Below are positions 43,583-53,927 of a DNA stretch of 64,000 nt, piece after piece. The DNA is taken from contig JADJXW010000001.1 in assembly GCA_016720075.1 (NCBI GenBank), forward strand, positions 186,001-250,000, in the 5' to 3' direction. Origin of the DNA: Pseudomonadota bacterium. Its GTDB lineage: Bacteria; Pseudomonadota; Gammaproteobacteria; Steroidobacterales; Steroidobacteraceae. The translations under genes were made by a program, and so were the position numbers. Position 1 is the stretch's first letter. Each line of letters begins with the position of its first letter. The notes beneath the pieces were generated by a model. It searched no databases, was not told the DNA's origin, and saw nothing but the letters and a program-made list of their open reading frames with translations.

Positions 43583-43970
43583 TACCAATATCCTGTTCGA
43601 TCTGCTGGAGCAGGAATCCCAATGGGCACTCTGGTCCCTGCGGCAGTTGAAGGCGCAGAGCAAGGTTCACGACCTCGTCATCAACCCGATCGTCTATGCC
43701 GAGCTGTCGCCGGCATACGATTCCCATCAGGCGCTGGACCAGCACGTGGAAGACATGGAACTGGCGTTCCATGAGATTCCCAAGTCAGCGCTCTATCTCG
43801 CAGGTCTCGTCCATCGCGACTATCGGCAGTCTGGTGGCCCGCGCGAATCGGTCCTTCCAGACTTCCTCATCGGCGCGCATGCCGCAGTGCTCGGCTGCGG
43901 AATCCTCACGCGCGACACGCGGCGATACCGCAGGTACTTTCCCCGCGTGCCGTTGGTGGCGCCCTCATGA
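43569..43970 (+). CDS. vapC: VapC-type PIN-domain toxin
   Basis: A 133-residue PIN-domain RNase. The acidic metal-binding residues are in place: MLLVDTNILFDLL (D5), INPIVYAELSPAY (Glu), LPDFLIGAHAAVLGC (Asp) and ILTRDTRRYRRYF (Asp, with the typical TRDTxxYxxYFP ending). VapC toxins cut tRNA or rRNA. The start overlaps vapB by 14 bases and its stop overlaps the start of the next gene (ATGA), a chance coupling of a toxin-antitoxin pair to a metabolic gene. Confidence 0.9.
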   Translation: MLLVDTNILFDLLEQESQWALWSLRQLKAQSKVHDLVINPIVYAELSPAYDSHQALDQHVEDMELAFHEIPKSALYLAGLVHRDYRQSGGPRESVLPDFLIGAHAAVLGCGILTRDTRRYRRYFPRVPLVAPS

Positions 43971-46051
43971 CCCTCGAGGCGTTCTTCCAGCCGCGCGCCG
44001 TCGCGGTGGTGGGCGCCAGCGACCAGCCGGGCAGTGTGGGCGCGGCGGTGTTCCGCAACCTGCGCGCGGGTGGATTCGCGGGCGCGCTGTGGCCGGTGAA
44101 CCCGGCGCACGATCGCATCGCGGGCGAGCCCTGCTTCGCCAATGCCGCGGCACTTCCGGGCGTGGCGGACCTGATCGTCATCTGCACGCCGGCCAGCGTC
44201 GTGCCGCAGGTGGTGCAGGAATTCGCCGCGACCGGAACACGCGGGGCGGTGGTGCTCACGGCGGGTCTTGATGCCGCGGGCTCCGATGGCCGCTCGCTGC
44301 AGCAGGCCATGCTCGATGCCGCGCGGCCCAGGGGCCTTCGCATCCTCGGTGGCAACTGCGTGGGCCTGCGCATGCCGCGCGTGGCGCTCAACGCCAGCTT
44401 CTCCGCGCTGCCGGCGCAGCCGGGCAGGCTCGCGCTGGTCGCGCAGTCGGGCGGCGTCATCACCGCGTTTCTTTCATGGGCCGGGGCGCGCGGCATCGGG
44501 TTCTCGAGCTGTGTGTCGCTGGGCAATGCCGCCGACCTGTGCGCGGCCGACTGGCTCGATGCGCTGGCCGCCGATCCCGGCACGGGCGCCATCCTGCTGT
44601 ACCTGGAATCGGTGAAGGACGGCCGGCGACTCATCGCCGCCGCGCAGGCGGCCGCGCGCCTCAAGCCGGTGTTTGCGCTGAAGTCAGGGCGCGGCGCGGA
44701 GGGTGCGAAGGCCGCGGCGACGCACACCGGCGCGCTGGCCGGCGCCGACACCGTGTGGGAGGCCGCGCTGCTGCGCGCCGGCATCCATCGCCTGAACGAT
44801 CTGCGCCAGATGTATGGCGTGGCCGAGATCCTGGGCCGCGGCGACGCGCCGCCCGCGGGGCCGGTAACGGTGCTGACCAACAGCGGAGGCCCTGCGGTGC
44901 TGGCCGTGGACGCATTGATGCGCGATGGCGGCCAGTTGGCGCAGATCCCGTCGTCATTGTTGCAGGAACTGAACCAGTGCCTGCCCGCCACCTGGTCGCG
45001 CGGCAATCCCATCGACATCATCGGCGACGCGCTGCCGGCGCGGTTCGTAGCCTCCATGCAGGCCATCCAGCGCTCACCCAATGCGCGCTCTGGGTCGGTG
45101 CTGCTGGTGCACGCGCCCACCGACATGGCGCCCGCGGCCGACGTGAATCGCGCGCTGCAGGCCGGCGCGAATGCGGCCACCGATGTGCCGCCCGTGGCCT
45201 GCTGGATGGGCGAGCAGCAGGGCAGCACGCTGCCGGGATTCACGGTGCCCGAAGAGGCCGTGCGCGCGTTGATCGATGTGGCAACGGCGCAGGAACGGGG
45301 CGGCTCGACAACGCCGCTGACGCTGCCCACTTCACTGCCCGGCATCGAAGCGCTGCGCGCGCAACTGCGCGCCGCGCGCGAGGCGGGTGAAACGATGCTG
45401 ACGGGCAGTCTCGTCAGCGCGCTGCTGGCCGCTGCCGGCGTGCCGGTGGTGCCCGAAGCGAAGGTGGCGACGGCCGATCTGGACACGCTCGAATCCGCCG
45501 CCGCCGCGCTGGGCTATCCGCTGGTGCTGAAGATCCTCTCGCCCGACATCACCCACAAATCCGATGTGGGCGGCGTGGTGGTGGGCATTGCCGATGCCGC
45601 ATCGCTGGTGCGGGAGGCTGCGGCTTTGCTTGCGCGCTGTGCCCGGCTTCGCCCCGGCGCCCGCATCGACGGCCTGCTGCTGCAGCCGCAGGTGACGATG
45701 GCCCACGCGCGTGAGCTGATCGTCGGCATCAGCCGCGATGCCGCCTTCGGGCCGGTGGTGCTGTTCGGCCATGGCGGCACGGCCGTGCATGTTCAGGACG
45801 ACACGGCCCTGGGGCTTGCGCCACTCGATTCCCGGGAGGCCGGCCGACTCATCGCGCGCACGCGCGTGGCGCGGCGACTGGCCGCCTGGCGCGACTGGCC
45901 GGCGGCGGATCTGGCCGCAGTGGAATCGGTGCTGGTGGCGGTGTCGAAACTGGCGCTGGCGGTGCCTGAGATCGCCGAGCTCGACATCAATCCGCTGCTG
46001 GCGGGGCCTGCGGGGGTGGTGTCGCTGGACGCGCGGATCCGTCTGGGCTGA
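43967..46051 (+). CDS. ADP-forming acyl-CoA synthetase (acetate-CoA ligase family)
   Basis: A 694-residue protein with the fused alpha-beta order of NDP-forming acyl-CoA synthetases. It has a CoA-binding domain (PRAVAVVGASDQPGSVGAAVF), then a ligase-CoA domain with the phospho-His segment AAATHTGALAGADTVWEAAL, then ATP-grasp (YPLVLKILSPDITHKSDVGG, LLLQPQVTMAHARELIVGIS, PVVLFGHGGTAVHV, AELDINPLLAGP). There is no GNAT domain at the end, so it is not a Pat-type protein acetyltransferase. It makes or splits acyl-CoA with ATP/ADP; the acid is not known. The 3' end overlaps the convergent tamB gene by 65 bases. Confidence 0.87.
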   Translation: MTLEAFFQPRAVAVVGASDQPGSVGAAVFRNLRAGGFAGALWPVNPAHDRIAGEPCFANAAALPGVADLIVICTPASVVPQVVQEFAATGTRGAVVLTAGLDAAGSDGRSLQQAMLDAARPRGLRILGGNCVGLRMPRVALNASFSALPAQPGRLALVAQSGGVITAFLSWAGARGIGFSSCVSLGNAADLCAADWLDALAADPGTGAILLYLESVKDGRRLIAAAQAAARLKPVFALKSGRGAEGAKAAATHTGALAGADTVWEAALLRAGIHRLNDLRQMYGVAEILGRGDAPPAGPVTVLTNSGGPAVLAVDALMRDGGQLAQIPSSLLQELNQCLPATWSRGNPIDIIGDALPARFVASMQAIQRSPNARSGSVLLVHAPTDMAPAADVNRALQAGANAATDVPPVACWMGEQQGSTLPGFTVPEEAVRALIDVATAQERGGSTTPLTLPTSLPGIEALRAQLRAAREAGETMLTGSLVSALLAAAGVPVVPEAKVATADLDTLESAAAALGYPLVLKILSPDITHKSDVGGVVVGIADAASLVREAAALLARCARLRPGARIDGLLLQPQVTMAHARELIVGISRDAAFGPVVLFGHGGTAVHVQDDTALGLAPLDSREAGRLIARTRVARRLAAWRDWPAADLAAVESVLVAVSKLALAVPEIAELDINPLLAGPAGVVSLDARIRLG

Positions 46052-49000
46052 CCGCCGGCGTGGCGGGCTTCTTGCGGCCCCCGAACCGGGGATTGCGCAC
46101 CGTGAACACGATGTCGGCGCTGCGCTCCTGGCCGGCCTCGGTCTTGATCGTCCAGTTGTCGCCGATGGTGTAGCGCAGCTTCAGCGTGTTGATGGCCTCG
46201 GCGAGGCTGATGCCGTAGCTGATGTAGATATGCGGTGAGAGATAGCGCCCCAGCACCAGCGAGGTCTGGTTCTGCGCGAAGGAGTTGGATTCCAGGCTCA
46301 CGTCATCGATGCCCACGCGCGAGCCGATCTGCTGCGCGAGGATGGCGCCGCCCTGCGCCAGCAGGTCGTTGCGCGCCGCACCGGGGTTGTTGGAGTTCTG
46401 CACGGTTTCCAGCGAGCCGCCGGCCAGGATCAGCGAGGCGATCTGCGATTGCGGAATGGCGGGCTCTGAGAAGAACGTCATGCGCGGCGCGCGCAGTGAA
46501 CCGCGCACGTTCACGCCGGCAGTGACATCGGGGAACACCTTCTGCGCGCGCAGGTCGATGCCCGGATCACCCAGCGGGCCGTTGTTGAAGATCAGTCGGC
46601 CGCGCTGCACGTCGAGCTGCCGCCCGAGCGCCGCGTACTTGCCGGAGATCACGTTCAGTTCGCCCTGGCCGCGGCTGATCTGCGACTCATCGGTGCGCAG
46701 CACGATGCTGCCGCCCAGCTTCGCGGTGAGGCCCAGCGAGTTGATGTTCACGTCATCGCCCAGCGTCAGGCGGATGTTGCTGACCACGGTCCAGCGCATG
46801 GCCGGATCCACCGGCGGCGCGCCCACCAGCACCTCGTCGCCCGAGGCGAGCACGGCATTGGTGAGGTCGGCCGGCTCCAGCCGGCCGCGGGGCACGCGCA
46901 CTTCGCCATTGGCCTCGATGCGCCGGCCCTCGAGCTTGAAATCAAGCTTCGGCGAAGCCTCGATGCGTGCTTCGGGCACATCCACCACACGCAGGTTCTC
47001 ACCCTCCACGTGCAGCGTGCCGTAGGGCTCCCGGTCGCGCCAGGCCAGCCGGCCGTTGAAACTGGCACTGCCATCGCCGACTTTCGTCTGGCCGGAAAGC
47101 TCCAGTGCCTTGGCATCGAAGCGCGCATCGAGCTGCAACGCGCGCAGCGACAGGTTCACCTGGTACACGTCGATCTGCGCCTCACGCAGCTGCAGCGTGC
47201 CCTCGATCGAAGGCGTGCCCAGCGTGCCGGCGATGTTCACGTTGGTGGCCAGCCGGCCGCTGGCCCGGTCGATGCCGCCCACGTAGATGTCGAGCAGCGC
47301 AAGGCCCGTGGTGCTTGCCTCGAGCGAGCCGCGGATCGGGTGATCGCGCCAGTCTTCGGTGTTGCGCTGGCCGGTGAGCTGCCCGCGGATGTGGCCCGAA
47401 TCACCGGCATCCAGTTCCACTTTCGCGCTGAATCCATCGAGCGTGGCGGCGGCATCCACGCTGCCGGTGCCCAGCGCCATGCGCTCCTCGCGGCCGTTGC
47501 CGAGCTGGTGCCGCAGCTGCGCGTCGATGAGCTGCGCGCGCAGCGTGCCGGTTTCGTGCGTGCCGGGAGCGCCCGCCGCTTCGCCGGCGATATTGATGGT
47601 GCCTTCGTAGGCCATGTCCTGCGTCAGGCCCGCGGTGAGCGTGCGCAGCGGCAGCGCGGTGGCCGAGAAGCGCGCGCTCCAGGGGCCTGCCACGTCGCGC
47701 GTGCCGCTGGCGCAGAAGCGTTCGGCCATGCCGGTAAGGCACAGGTTCTCGAGCACCGCTTCGCGCGCCGAGAATCGCAGCGGTGCCGGCGCCACCAGCT
47801 TCAGCTCCAGGTTCTGCGCATCGGTCACCGCCATGCTGTTGATGGCGCCCTGCCATTGCCCGCCCGCGATCACCCCTTCGGCCGCGAGCGTGCTGCGCAG
47901 TGGCGCGGCCTCCATGCTGGCCACGATGCGTTGCGCGTCGGTGCTGCCGGAGAGCGTCAGCGACACCTTCTGCGCGGTGCGGCCGGCCACGGTGAGGTTG
48001 GTGAGGTCCACTTGTCCCTGCGTGCGGCGGCCAGCGGCCAGGTCGATGTCCACGTCGGCGTTCAGCCCAGCCAGCGTGTTGCCGCGCCATTCGAAATCGC
48101 CACCGCGTGCCTTGAACAGCAGCAGCGGCATCTCGGGCGTGCCCGCAAAGCGGCCGCGCGCGTTCAATCGGCCGCGGGCCTCGGGATCAAGCAGGCTCAG
48201 GTCTTCGGCATCGAGCGCGAACGTGAGGTCGCGACGCGAGCCGAGTCCCCGTTGAGCTCCACATGCGTGCGCCCGAAGCGCACGTCCACGCCGCGGAACT
48301 GCCAGTCCTGGCTGCCGGCGGGCAGCGCGAAGTGGCCGCCGCCCGAGGCTGGCTGGCCGCGCAGCCTGCCGCTGAGCTTCCGCAGGTCGAAGTCGATCGC
48401 GCCGCCCGCGCCGAACGGTGCGCCCTTCGCATCGAAGTCGAAGGCGAGCTGCCCCGGAAGATCGGCGCGCAGCGTGGAGGAATCGAGGTTTGCCATGCGG
48501 CCTGTGATGCGCCAGGTTTCCGCGGGCTGCCAGGTGGCATTGCCCTTGAACGTGGCCTTGCCGCCGAGCAGGCCCGCCTCGGCGCTGTCGATGCGGATGT
48601 CGGTGCTGGCGAGCGCGCCCTTCATCGAGGCGGGCAGGTCGGCAAGGCCCGCGGCGCTGACGAGGCCCTCGGCCTGCACATTCCAGGGCTTCACGCCCGC
48701 GAGCTGGAAAGTGCCGCGTGTGCTGCTGAACGCGGGTGTGTCGTCGGCCAGCGGCCAGCGGAACTGCGTCCACTGGCCGGCAAGATCGAGCTGCGGTCCG
48801 CCGCGGACGATGTCCACGCCGCCGCGCACGGTGGCATGCGCGCCCGAGGCCGCATGCGCCACGGTGGCACTGCGGATCTGCAAGTGCTTCGCGGCATAGC
48901 TGCCGTCGAAGGTCACGCCCATGGGTCCGGCCTTGAGGCCCGGCGCCGTGAGCATGCCGCGGGCGGTGTAGCCCGAAGACGCCGCGGTGAAATCGAGCTC

Positions 49001-49825
49001 GCCCGAGATGATGCCGAGCGCGCGGCCGCCGCCGAAGGGCTCAAGGTCGAAGTCCTTCACCACGCCGTGGCCTTCGAAATGCCAGCCCGAGGTCAGCGTC
49101 AGCGCGTCGCCCTTCACGTCGGCATGGAAGGGGCGCTGGATGCGCGCGTCGATGGACAGCTTGTCGAGGTTGCCCTCGGCGCTGCCTTCGATCTGCCACT
49201 CGGGCAGGCCTTCGGGCCGGTAGAGGATGGTGGACTCGCCCTCGATGCCCATGGGCCTGGCGGCCAGCACGCGCCCCTTGGCCACGAAATGCATGCCCAT
49301 CAGGTCCACTTCGGCCGACTGCGCGCGGATCTGCTTCGGCAGGATGGTGGCCGAGGTGACGAGGTTGTCGAGCTGCGTCACGTGCCCGCTGGGCGCGGTG
49401 ATCAGCGCCTGGTCGATGCGCGTGGAAGCTGCATCGATGCGCATCGAGCCGGGCAGGAAATGCGGATCCCAGTTGCGCTTCTTTTCAAGGTCGGGGAACA
49501 CCTGCACCGTCACGCGGGCGATGTGCGTCTGAGGCACGCGGATGCGCTGCATCAGCAGCAGCGGCAGCAGCTCGATGCGCGACTCGATCTTCGTGATCTG
49601 CACGTCGGCACGGCGGTGCTGCACGCGCAGCGAGTCGATGGTGAAGCCATCCACCAGCGTGCCGCGCACCTGGCCCGCGGTGACCGTGACCGGCCCCATC
49701 TTGCCCAGGCGCCGCGCGACGAACTGCAGGCCCGACTCGGTGGTGGCGATGTAATAGACCACGCCCGTGGGCACCAGCAGCACCAGGCCCAGCACTCCCA
49801 GCAGAATTTTGCTGCGTAGTCTCAT
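45987..49825 (-). CDS. tamB: Translocation and assembly module protein TamB (one frameshift)
   Basis: About 1279 residues when repaired. A single N-terminal membrane anchor (MRLRSKILLGVLGLVLLVPT) is followed by a very long series of beta-strands forming the hydrophobic groove, ending in the DUF490 domain (the YISYGISLAEAINTLKLRYTI segment) and a Pro-rich tail. The frame breaks near 48247-48250 (+ strand CCCC); one lost base restores NGGLGSRRDLTFALDAEDLS without a gap. TamB spans the periplasm, and with TamA it serves outer-membrane assembly and lipid transport. Its ATG overlaps the tamA stop (ATGA), the standard tamAB order. Confidence 0.9.
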
Positions 49826-51561
49826 AGCTTGGGTGTGATGTTCAGGTGCAGGCGCAGTCCGCCGCCAGTGGACAGCGGCTTGGCCACATCCACGCCCAGC
49901 GAGACCACCGGCAGGCGGTAGCGAAAGCCGATGCCGGCCGCGAATTCGAGTTTGTCGCCGAAGCGATTGAAGGCGCTGCCGGCGTCGAAGAAGGTGGCCA
50001 CGGCCAGGTTGCGCGGCAGGTCACGCACGATTTCGACGGAGCCCGTCATCAGGTGTCGGCCACCGACATCGGTGAGCTTCAGCGTGCCGTCGCGCTGCAG
50101 CACCAGCTCCTCGGGTGACAGCGACTGGTAGGCGAAGCCGCGCACGCTGCGATCACCGCCGGCGAAGAAGCGGTAGATGCCGGGCATCTCGTCGAAGTTC
50201 TTCACCAGGCTGGTGCCCAGCTCGCCGCGCAGCAGCAGGTGCCATTTGCGGGTGAGATCGAACTGCCGCTCCGACTGCACCAGCAGCCGCAGGAAGTCCG
50301 AGTCCGATCCCAGCGTCTTCTGCGAGCCGATCACCTCGGCATACAGTGCTCGGCTGAACAGCGATTCGCCCAGGAAACCCTCGGGTACCGAGGCCAGCGT
50401 GATGCCCGGCACCAGCAGGTTGCTGCGCTGGCGGGTCTGTCCGTCGTCGGTGCTGGTGCGCGTGGCGGCCACCTTCGTAACCACCTGCCACTTGCCCCGC
50501 ACGCGCGTGATCGACGGGGTGATCGAAGTCTCGTTGGTGTCGAGGTCGCCGGCGTCCTCGAACTTGTTCAATGCCTCGAGCGAGAAGCGCTCAAGCGCCG
50601 GATCGCCGATCGGGATGTCGTAGCGCGCATCGACGCGGCGCGTGATCGAAGAGCCCTTGATCTCGAAGCGCAGGCGATGGCCGCGATCGTTCAGCCGCGT
50701 GTTGGTCCAGCCGAGGGTGCCGCGGAACGAAGTGTCGGTGCCGTAGCCGGCGCCCAGCGACAGCTGGCGGTCGTTGCGCGTGGCGGTGATGCGCACCGGC
50801 ACGGTGAGCGTGGCGGCATCGGCCTCGGCGGGAGAGACTTCCACCGTCGAGAAATACAGGCTGTCGTCCAGCGCGAACTGCGTGCGCAGCAGCTGCTCCA
50901 CGCTGTAGGGATCGCCTTCGCGAAAGCGCAGGTAGCGGCGCATGAGCTGCGGCCTGATCACCGACTGCTCGATGCTGATGGCGCCGAAGCTGTAGCGCGG
51001 CCCGGTTTCAAGCTCCAGGTTGATGCTGGCCGAGTGGTTGGCCACGTCCACCAGCAGCGGATTGGGCACCAGCCGCGCGGCCAGGTAGCCGTTGCCGGCC
51101 GCGGCGCGGATCAGCTCGCCCTTCACCGCTTCATAGGTGCCATGGTTCAGTCGCATGCCCTCGCGCAGCGCGCGCTGGGAGCGGATGGCATCGAAGGCCG
51201 GATCATCAGTCCCCTGGCCGCGGATCACGATGGACACATGCCGCACGCGCACCGGCTCGCCGGGCGTGATGTCGATGTCGATCAGCCAGCCCTTGTCCTG
51301 CGGCTTGAGCTCGGAGCGCACCTCGGGCTCGTAGTAACCGAACGGGCGCAGCGCCTCGCGCACCTCGCCGTCGATGCGGTTGAAGAGCCGGTCGACGGTG
51401 TCCGCATCGATGTCATTGCGATCGCGGTAGCGTTCGACGCTGAGGAAGGTCTGCACATTGAGCTTGACCTCATCGTCGACGCCGCGCAGTTCAACCTTGA
51501 TGGCGGCCGCGGCGGGCAGCGACAGCAGCAGCAGCGCGGGAAGCAGCCTCCAGCCCTTCAC
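49822..51561 (-). CDS. tamA: Outer-membrane assembly protein TamA (Omp85 family)
   Basis: A 579-residue Omp85 protein. After a signal peptide (ALLLLSLPAAAA) come POTRA domains (VEREALRPFGYYEP-type segment REALRPFGYYEPEVRSELKP and ELIRAAAGNGYLAARLVPNP) and then a 16-strand barrel with the GxRSVRGF-type loop GGDRSVRGFAYQSLSP. It ends as an outer-membrane barrel should, with alternating residues (LRLHLNITPKL), though without the usual terminal Phe. It lies upstream of and overlaps tamB. It overlaps the nudC stop by four bases as well, so nudC-tamA-tamB form one transcript. Confidence 0.9.
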   Translation of the reverse strand: MKGWRLLPALLLLSLPAAAAIKVELRGVDDEVKLNVQTFLSVERYRDRNDIDADTVDRLFNRIDGEVREALRPFGYYEPEVRSELKPQDKGWLIDIDITPGEPVRVRHVSIVIRGQGTDDPAFDAIRSQRALREGMRLNHGTYEAVKGELIRAAAGNGYLAARLVPNPLLVDVANHSASINLELETGPRYSFGAISIEQSVIRPQLMRRYLRFREGDPYSVEQLLRTQFALDDSLYFSTVEVSPAEADAATLTVPVRITATRNDRQLSLGAGYGTDTSFRGTLGWTNTRLNDRGHRLRFEIKGSSITRRVDARYDIPIGDPALERFSLEALNKFEDAGDLDTNETSITPSITRVRGKWQVVTKVAATRTSTDDGQTRQRSNLLVPGITLASVPEGFLGESLFSRALYAEVIGSQKTLGSDSDFLRLLVQSERQFDLTRKWHLLLRGELGTSLVKNFDEMPGIYRFFAGGDRSVRGFAYQSLSPEELVLQRDGTLKLTDVGGRHLMTGSVEIVRDLPRNLAVATFFDAGSAFNRFGDKLEFAAGIGFRYRLPVVSLGVDVAKPLSTGGGLRLHLNITPKL

Positions 51562-52469
51562 GGGGCACCGTGCAGCCAGTGCTCGATCAGCCGGCGCGAG
51601 ATGGATTCGCGCGGTGGCAGGTGCACGGCGCCCGAGCGGATCTCATCGCGGGTGAACCAGCGCGCGTCCTCGAGTTCGCCGTCGCGAAGCTCGGGCGTCG
51701 TGTGTTCGGCGCGCGCCACGAACCCCAGCATCAGCGAGGCCGGGAACGGCCAGGGCTGCGAGGAGTGGTAGGCGATGGCATGCGCGGTGACGCCGGCTTC
51801 TTCGGCCACCTCGCGGCGCACCGCGTCTTCCAGCGATTCGCCCGGCTCCACGAAGCCGGCGATCGTGGAGTAGCGGTTGGGTTGCCAGCTGGCCTGGCGC
51901 CCCAGCAGCGCGCGCTCGCCATCGTGCACCAGCACGATGATGGCCGGGTCGAGCCGCGGAAAGCTCTGGCGCTCGCAGGCCGTGCAGCGGCGCATGTGGC
52001 CGGCGCGCTCGCTGCGGGTGGGCGCGCCGCAGTGGCCGCAGAAGCGGTGCCCGGCGTGCCACAGGTTCAGCGCGCGGGCATAGGCCACCAGGCCCGCATC
52101 GGCTGGCGGCAGTTCGCTGGCCAGCGGCCGCAGTTCGGCGAAGCGTTCGAAGGGTTCGCGCGCGGTGGTGTCGGCGTCTACCTCTACCAGCACGCAGCGC
52201 TGGTTGCGGAACCAGCCCAGCAGCACGGTTCGCTCGGCGACCAGGCAGCGGCACACCCGGGGGTCGTGGCCCTCGAGAAAGGCGATGCGGGTGGGGGCTT
52301 CGCCCTCGGCGGGGTGCGTTCCGGCGGGGTGGATCAGCGCTGCCCCGGCGCGAATGGCCAGGTACAGCGTGGCCGGGTCCGCCTGCGCTTCGGCGAGCCA
52401 ACCCTCATGCAGGCGCGCCTCGGCGCGCCGGTCGAGGTATGCGCCGGCAAACAGGTTTTCGGGGGCCAT
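51558..52469 (-). CDS. nudC: NADH pyrophosphatase / RNA deNADding enzyme NudC
   Basis: About 303 residues from the ATG at 52469. It has an N-terminal domain, a zinc ribbon (FCGHCGAPTRSERAGHMRRC, then TACERQSFPRLDP) and a Nudix box (GFVEPGESLEDAVRREVAEEAG) followed by the NudC-specific SQPWPFPASLMLGF. It hydrolyses NADH and removes NAD caps from RNA. The start codon sits in the seven-base loop of an 8-bp GC stem (52459-52466 with 52474-52481), which may limit translation. The gene overlaps tamA by four bases. Confidence 0.92.
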   Translation of the reverse strand: MAPENLFAGAYLDRRAEARLHEGWLAEAQADPATLYLAIRAGAALIHPAGTHPAEGEAPTRIAFLEGHDPRVCRCLVAERTVLLGWFRNQRCVLVEVDADTTAREPFERFAELRPLASELPPADAGLVAYARALNLWHAGHRFCGHCGAPTRSERAGHMRRCTACERQSFPRLDPAIIVLVHDGERALLGRQASWQPNRYSTIAGFVEPGESLEDAVRREVAEEAGVTAHAIAYHSSQPWPFPASLMLGFVARAEHTTPELRDGELEDARWFTRDEIRSGAVHLPPRESISRRLIEHWLHGAP

Positions 52470-52517
52470 CGTTGCCCCCGATGATAGCAACGCGCCCCTA
52501 ACGCCTGCTGAACGACG

Positions 52518-53084
52518 TCACCCCAGCGGCAGGCGTCCCTGCCGGGATTGCTCGCAGGACAGGCAGTGGCGCTGCCCCGCCCCGAAGCGGTCGACCACGA
52601 TCAGACCCCTGCAGTCGCCGCACAGCGAAGCCCGCAACTCATCGCCGCGGGCCAGCGCCGTGACCAGGAACACCGCGTGCTCGAAGCTGATGCGCGGATT
52701 GGGCACCAGCATGCGGTAGGTCTCGAAGGCATCGCACAGCGCCTCGCCGCGCTGCATGCCGGCGATGTGGGGCACGGCGTCGGCCACCTGCAAGGCGGGC
52801 ATGACGCCCAGCAGGTAGAACACGCTCGCCAGCACGGAGGCCTCCTGGCGCATGAGCGGGGTGCGCACGAAGAAGGTGATCTGCTGGGGCGACTTGCCGC
52901 GATGGCGGGTGATGTGGCCGGCGGCGTCGTCGGCGACATAAGAGCGGTAGAGCTTGCGGATGCGATCGTCGGTGAGGCCCGTCCAGGTGCGGATGGTGCG
53001 CGTGCGCGCCTCGTGGTGGATGAAGCGCAGCGCCAGGTCGATTCGCTGGCGGTCGCGGCTGTAACGATCGTCTGAAACGCGCAT
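52518..53084 (-). CDS. FlhC-like orphan transcriptional regulator
   Basis: A 188-residue protein from the ATG at 53084 with AGGAG upstream. The order of features is that of FlhC: a helical N-terminal half (RQRIDLALRFIHHEARTRTI, WTGLTDDRIRKLYRSYV), then helices around FEHAVFLVTAL, then a zinc site made of two CxxC pairs (SLCGDCRGLI and RHCLSCEQS). FlhC works with FlhD as master regulator of flagella. No flhD or flagellar gene lies here, so this is a stand-alone relative with another target. It diverges from an unknown gene across a 127-base, AT-richer spacer that may hold promoters for both. Confidence 0.72.
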   Translation of the reverse strand: MRVSDDRYSRDRQRIDLALRFIHHEARTRTIRTWTGLTDDRIRKLYRSYVADDAAGHITRHRGKSPQQITFFVRTPLMRQEASVLASVFYLLGVMPALQVADAVPHIAGMQRGEALCDAFETYRMLVPNPRISFEHAVFLVTALARGDELRASLCGDCRGLIVVDRFGAGQRHCLSCEQSRQGRLPLG

Positions 53085-53211
53085 GTTGTTGTTCTCCTGG
53101 CGCTGGCGGCAGAATGCCTGAAAATCAGAATTGGTAAAAATATCCCAAATTTGAAACTTCGAAGATATGGATCGACGGGCCACTATGTCGCCTGAACACG
53201 GAGGAATGCAC

Positions 53212-53895
53212 ATGGATGGGGAAGGTTTTGGAATGGCGGCGCGCTGGCGCGTCGGGGAATGGCTGGCCGATGGGTCGATGGAGGCAGTGGCCGAAATCAA
53301 CGCGCAATGCCTGGATTTCCTGTGCCGGCTGGCGGCCGGGCAGGGCGCGGGCGCGCCGCCGCGGCGCCTGCCCGAGATGTTCGGCGGGCAGGTCGATGCC
53401 TGGCGCGGCCTCGGTGCCGCCGCGCAGGCACAGCTGGCCGCCAGTCCCTACCTGCTGGTAGAGGCGGGCTTCGACGATGAGGCGCGCTGGGCGCTGCCCG
53501 CCCGCCGCATGGTGCATGACACTCAGCCCGCGCCGCGCGAACCGGTGTTCACCGGCCCCGGCGCCGAGGTTTTCGTGCGCGGGGTGCTGATCTTCGGCTG
53601 GCACCTGGCGCGCGCCAATCGCCAGCTCGCCCGCGTGGTGCTGGGCATGTCACCGGCCTGCGCCACGCGTGTGGCAGCGCTTCGGCTGCGCGACATCGAC
53701 TGGGTGGTCGAGCATCACCCCGGCTGGGTCAGGCCGCGCTGGGAGCGCCAGCCCCGCGTGTGGCGGCACCTGCTGGGCGCCGCGCGCGAATCCGACACCG
53801 CGCTGCTCACGCAGGTGAGCCTGCGCGGGCTGCAGCTCATGGCCGCCGGCATGCTGTCGCCGGGCGCGCGCCCGGGGGCAGGCGCGGCGCTATAG
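53212..53895 (+). CDS. Uncharacterised protein divergent from the FlhC-like gene
   Basis: About 227 residues. The ATG at 53212 is chosen because GGAGG lies seven bases upstream; 53206 and 53167 are possible. The protein is rich in Ala and Arg, mostly helical by composition, and has no signal peptide or membrane segment. Segments that look conserved are MEAVAEINAQCLDFLCRLAA, the repeated GWHLARANRQLARVVLGMSP, and LRDIDWVVEHHPGWVRPRW. I do not recognise the family. Since it is divergent from an FlhC-like regulator and shares its control region, it may be a partner or target, possibly standing in for FlhD. Confidence 0.6.
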   Translation: MDGEGFGMAARWRVGEWLADGSMEAVAEINAQCLDFLCRLAAGQGAGAPPRRLPEMFGGQVDAWRGLGAAAQAQLAASPYLLVEAGFDDEARWALPARRMVHDTQPAPREPVFTGPGAEVFVRGVLIFGWHLARANRQLARVVLGMSPACATRVAALRLRDIDWVVEHHPGWVRPRWERQPRVWRHLLGAARESDTALLTQVSLRGLQLMAAGMLSPGARPGAGAAL

Positions 53896-53927
53896 TCGGC
53901 GCAGGCACAACAAGAAAAGGGCGCCTC

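Noticed and set aside
47010..48899. Long + strand frames opposite tamB, tamA and nudC
   Set aside because: Low-complexity Ala/Arg/His-rich translations with no motifs; the minus strand holds clear tamB, tamA and nudC.
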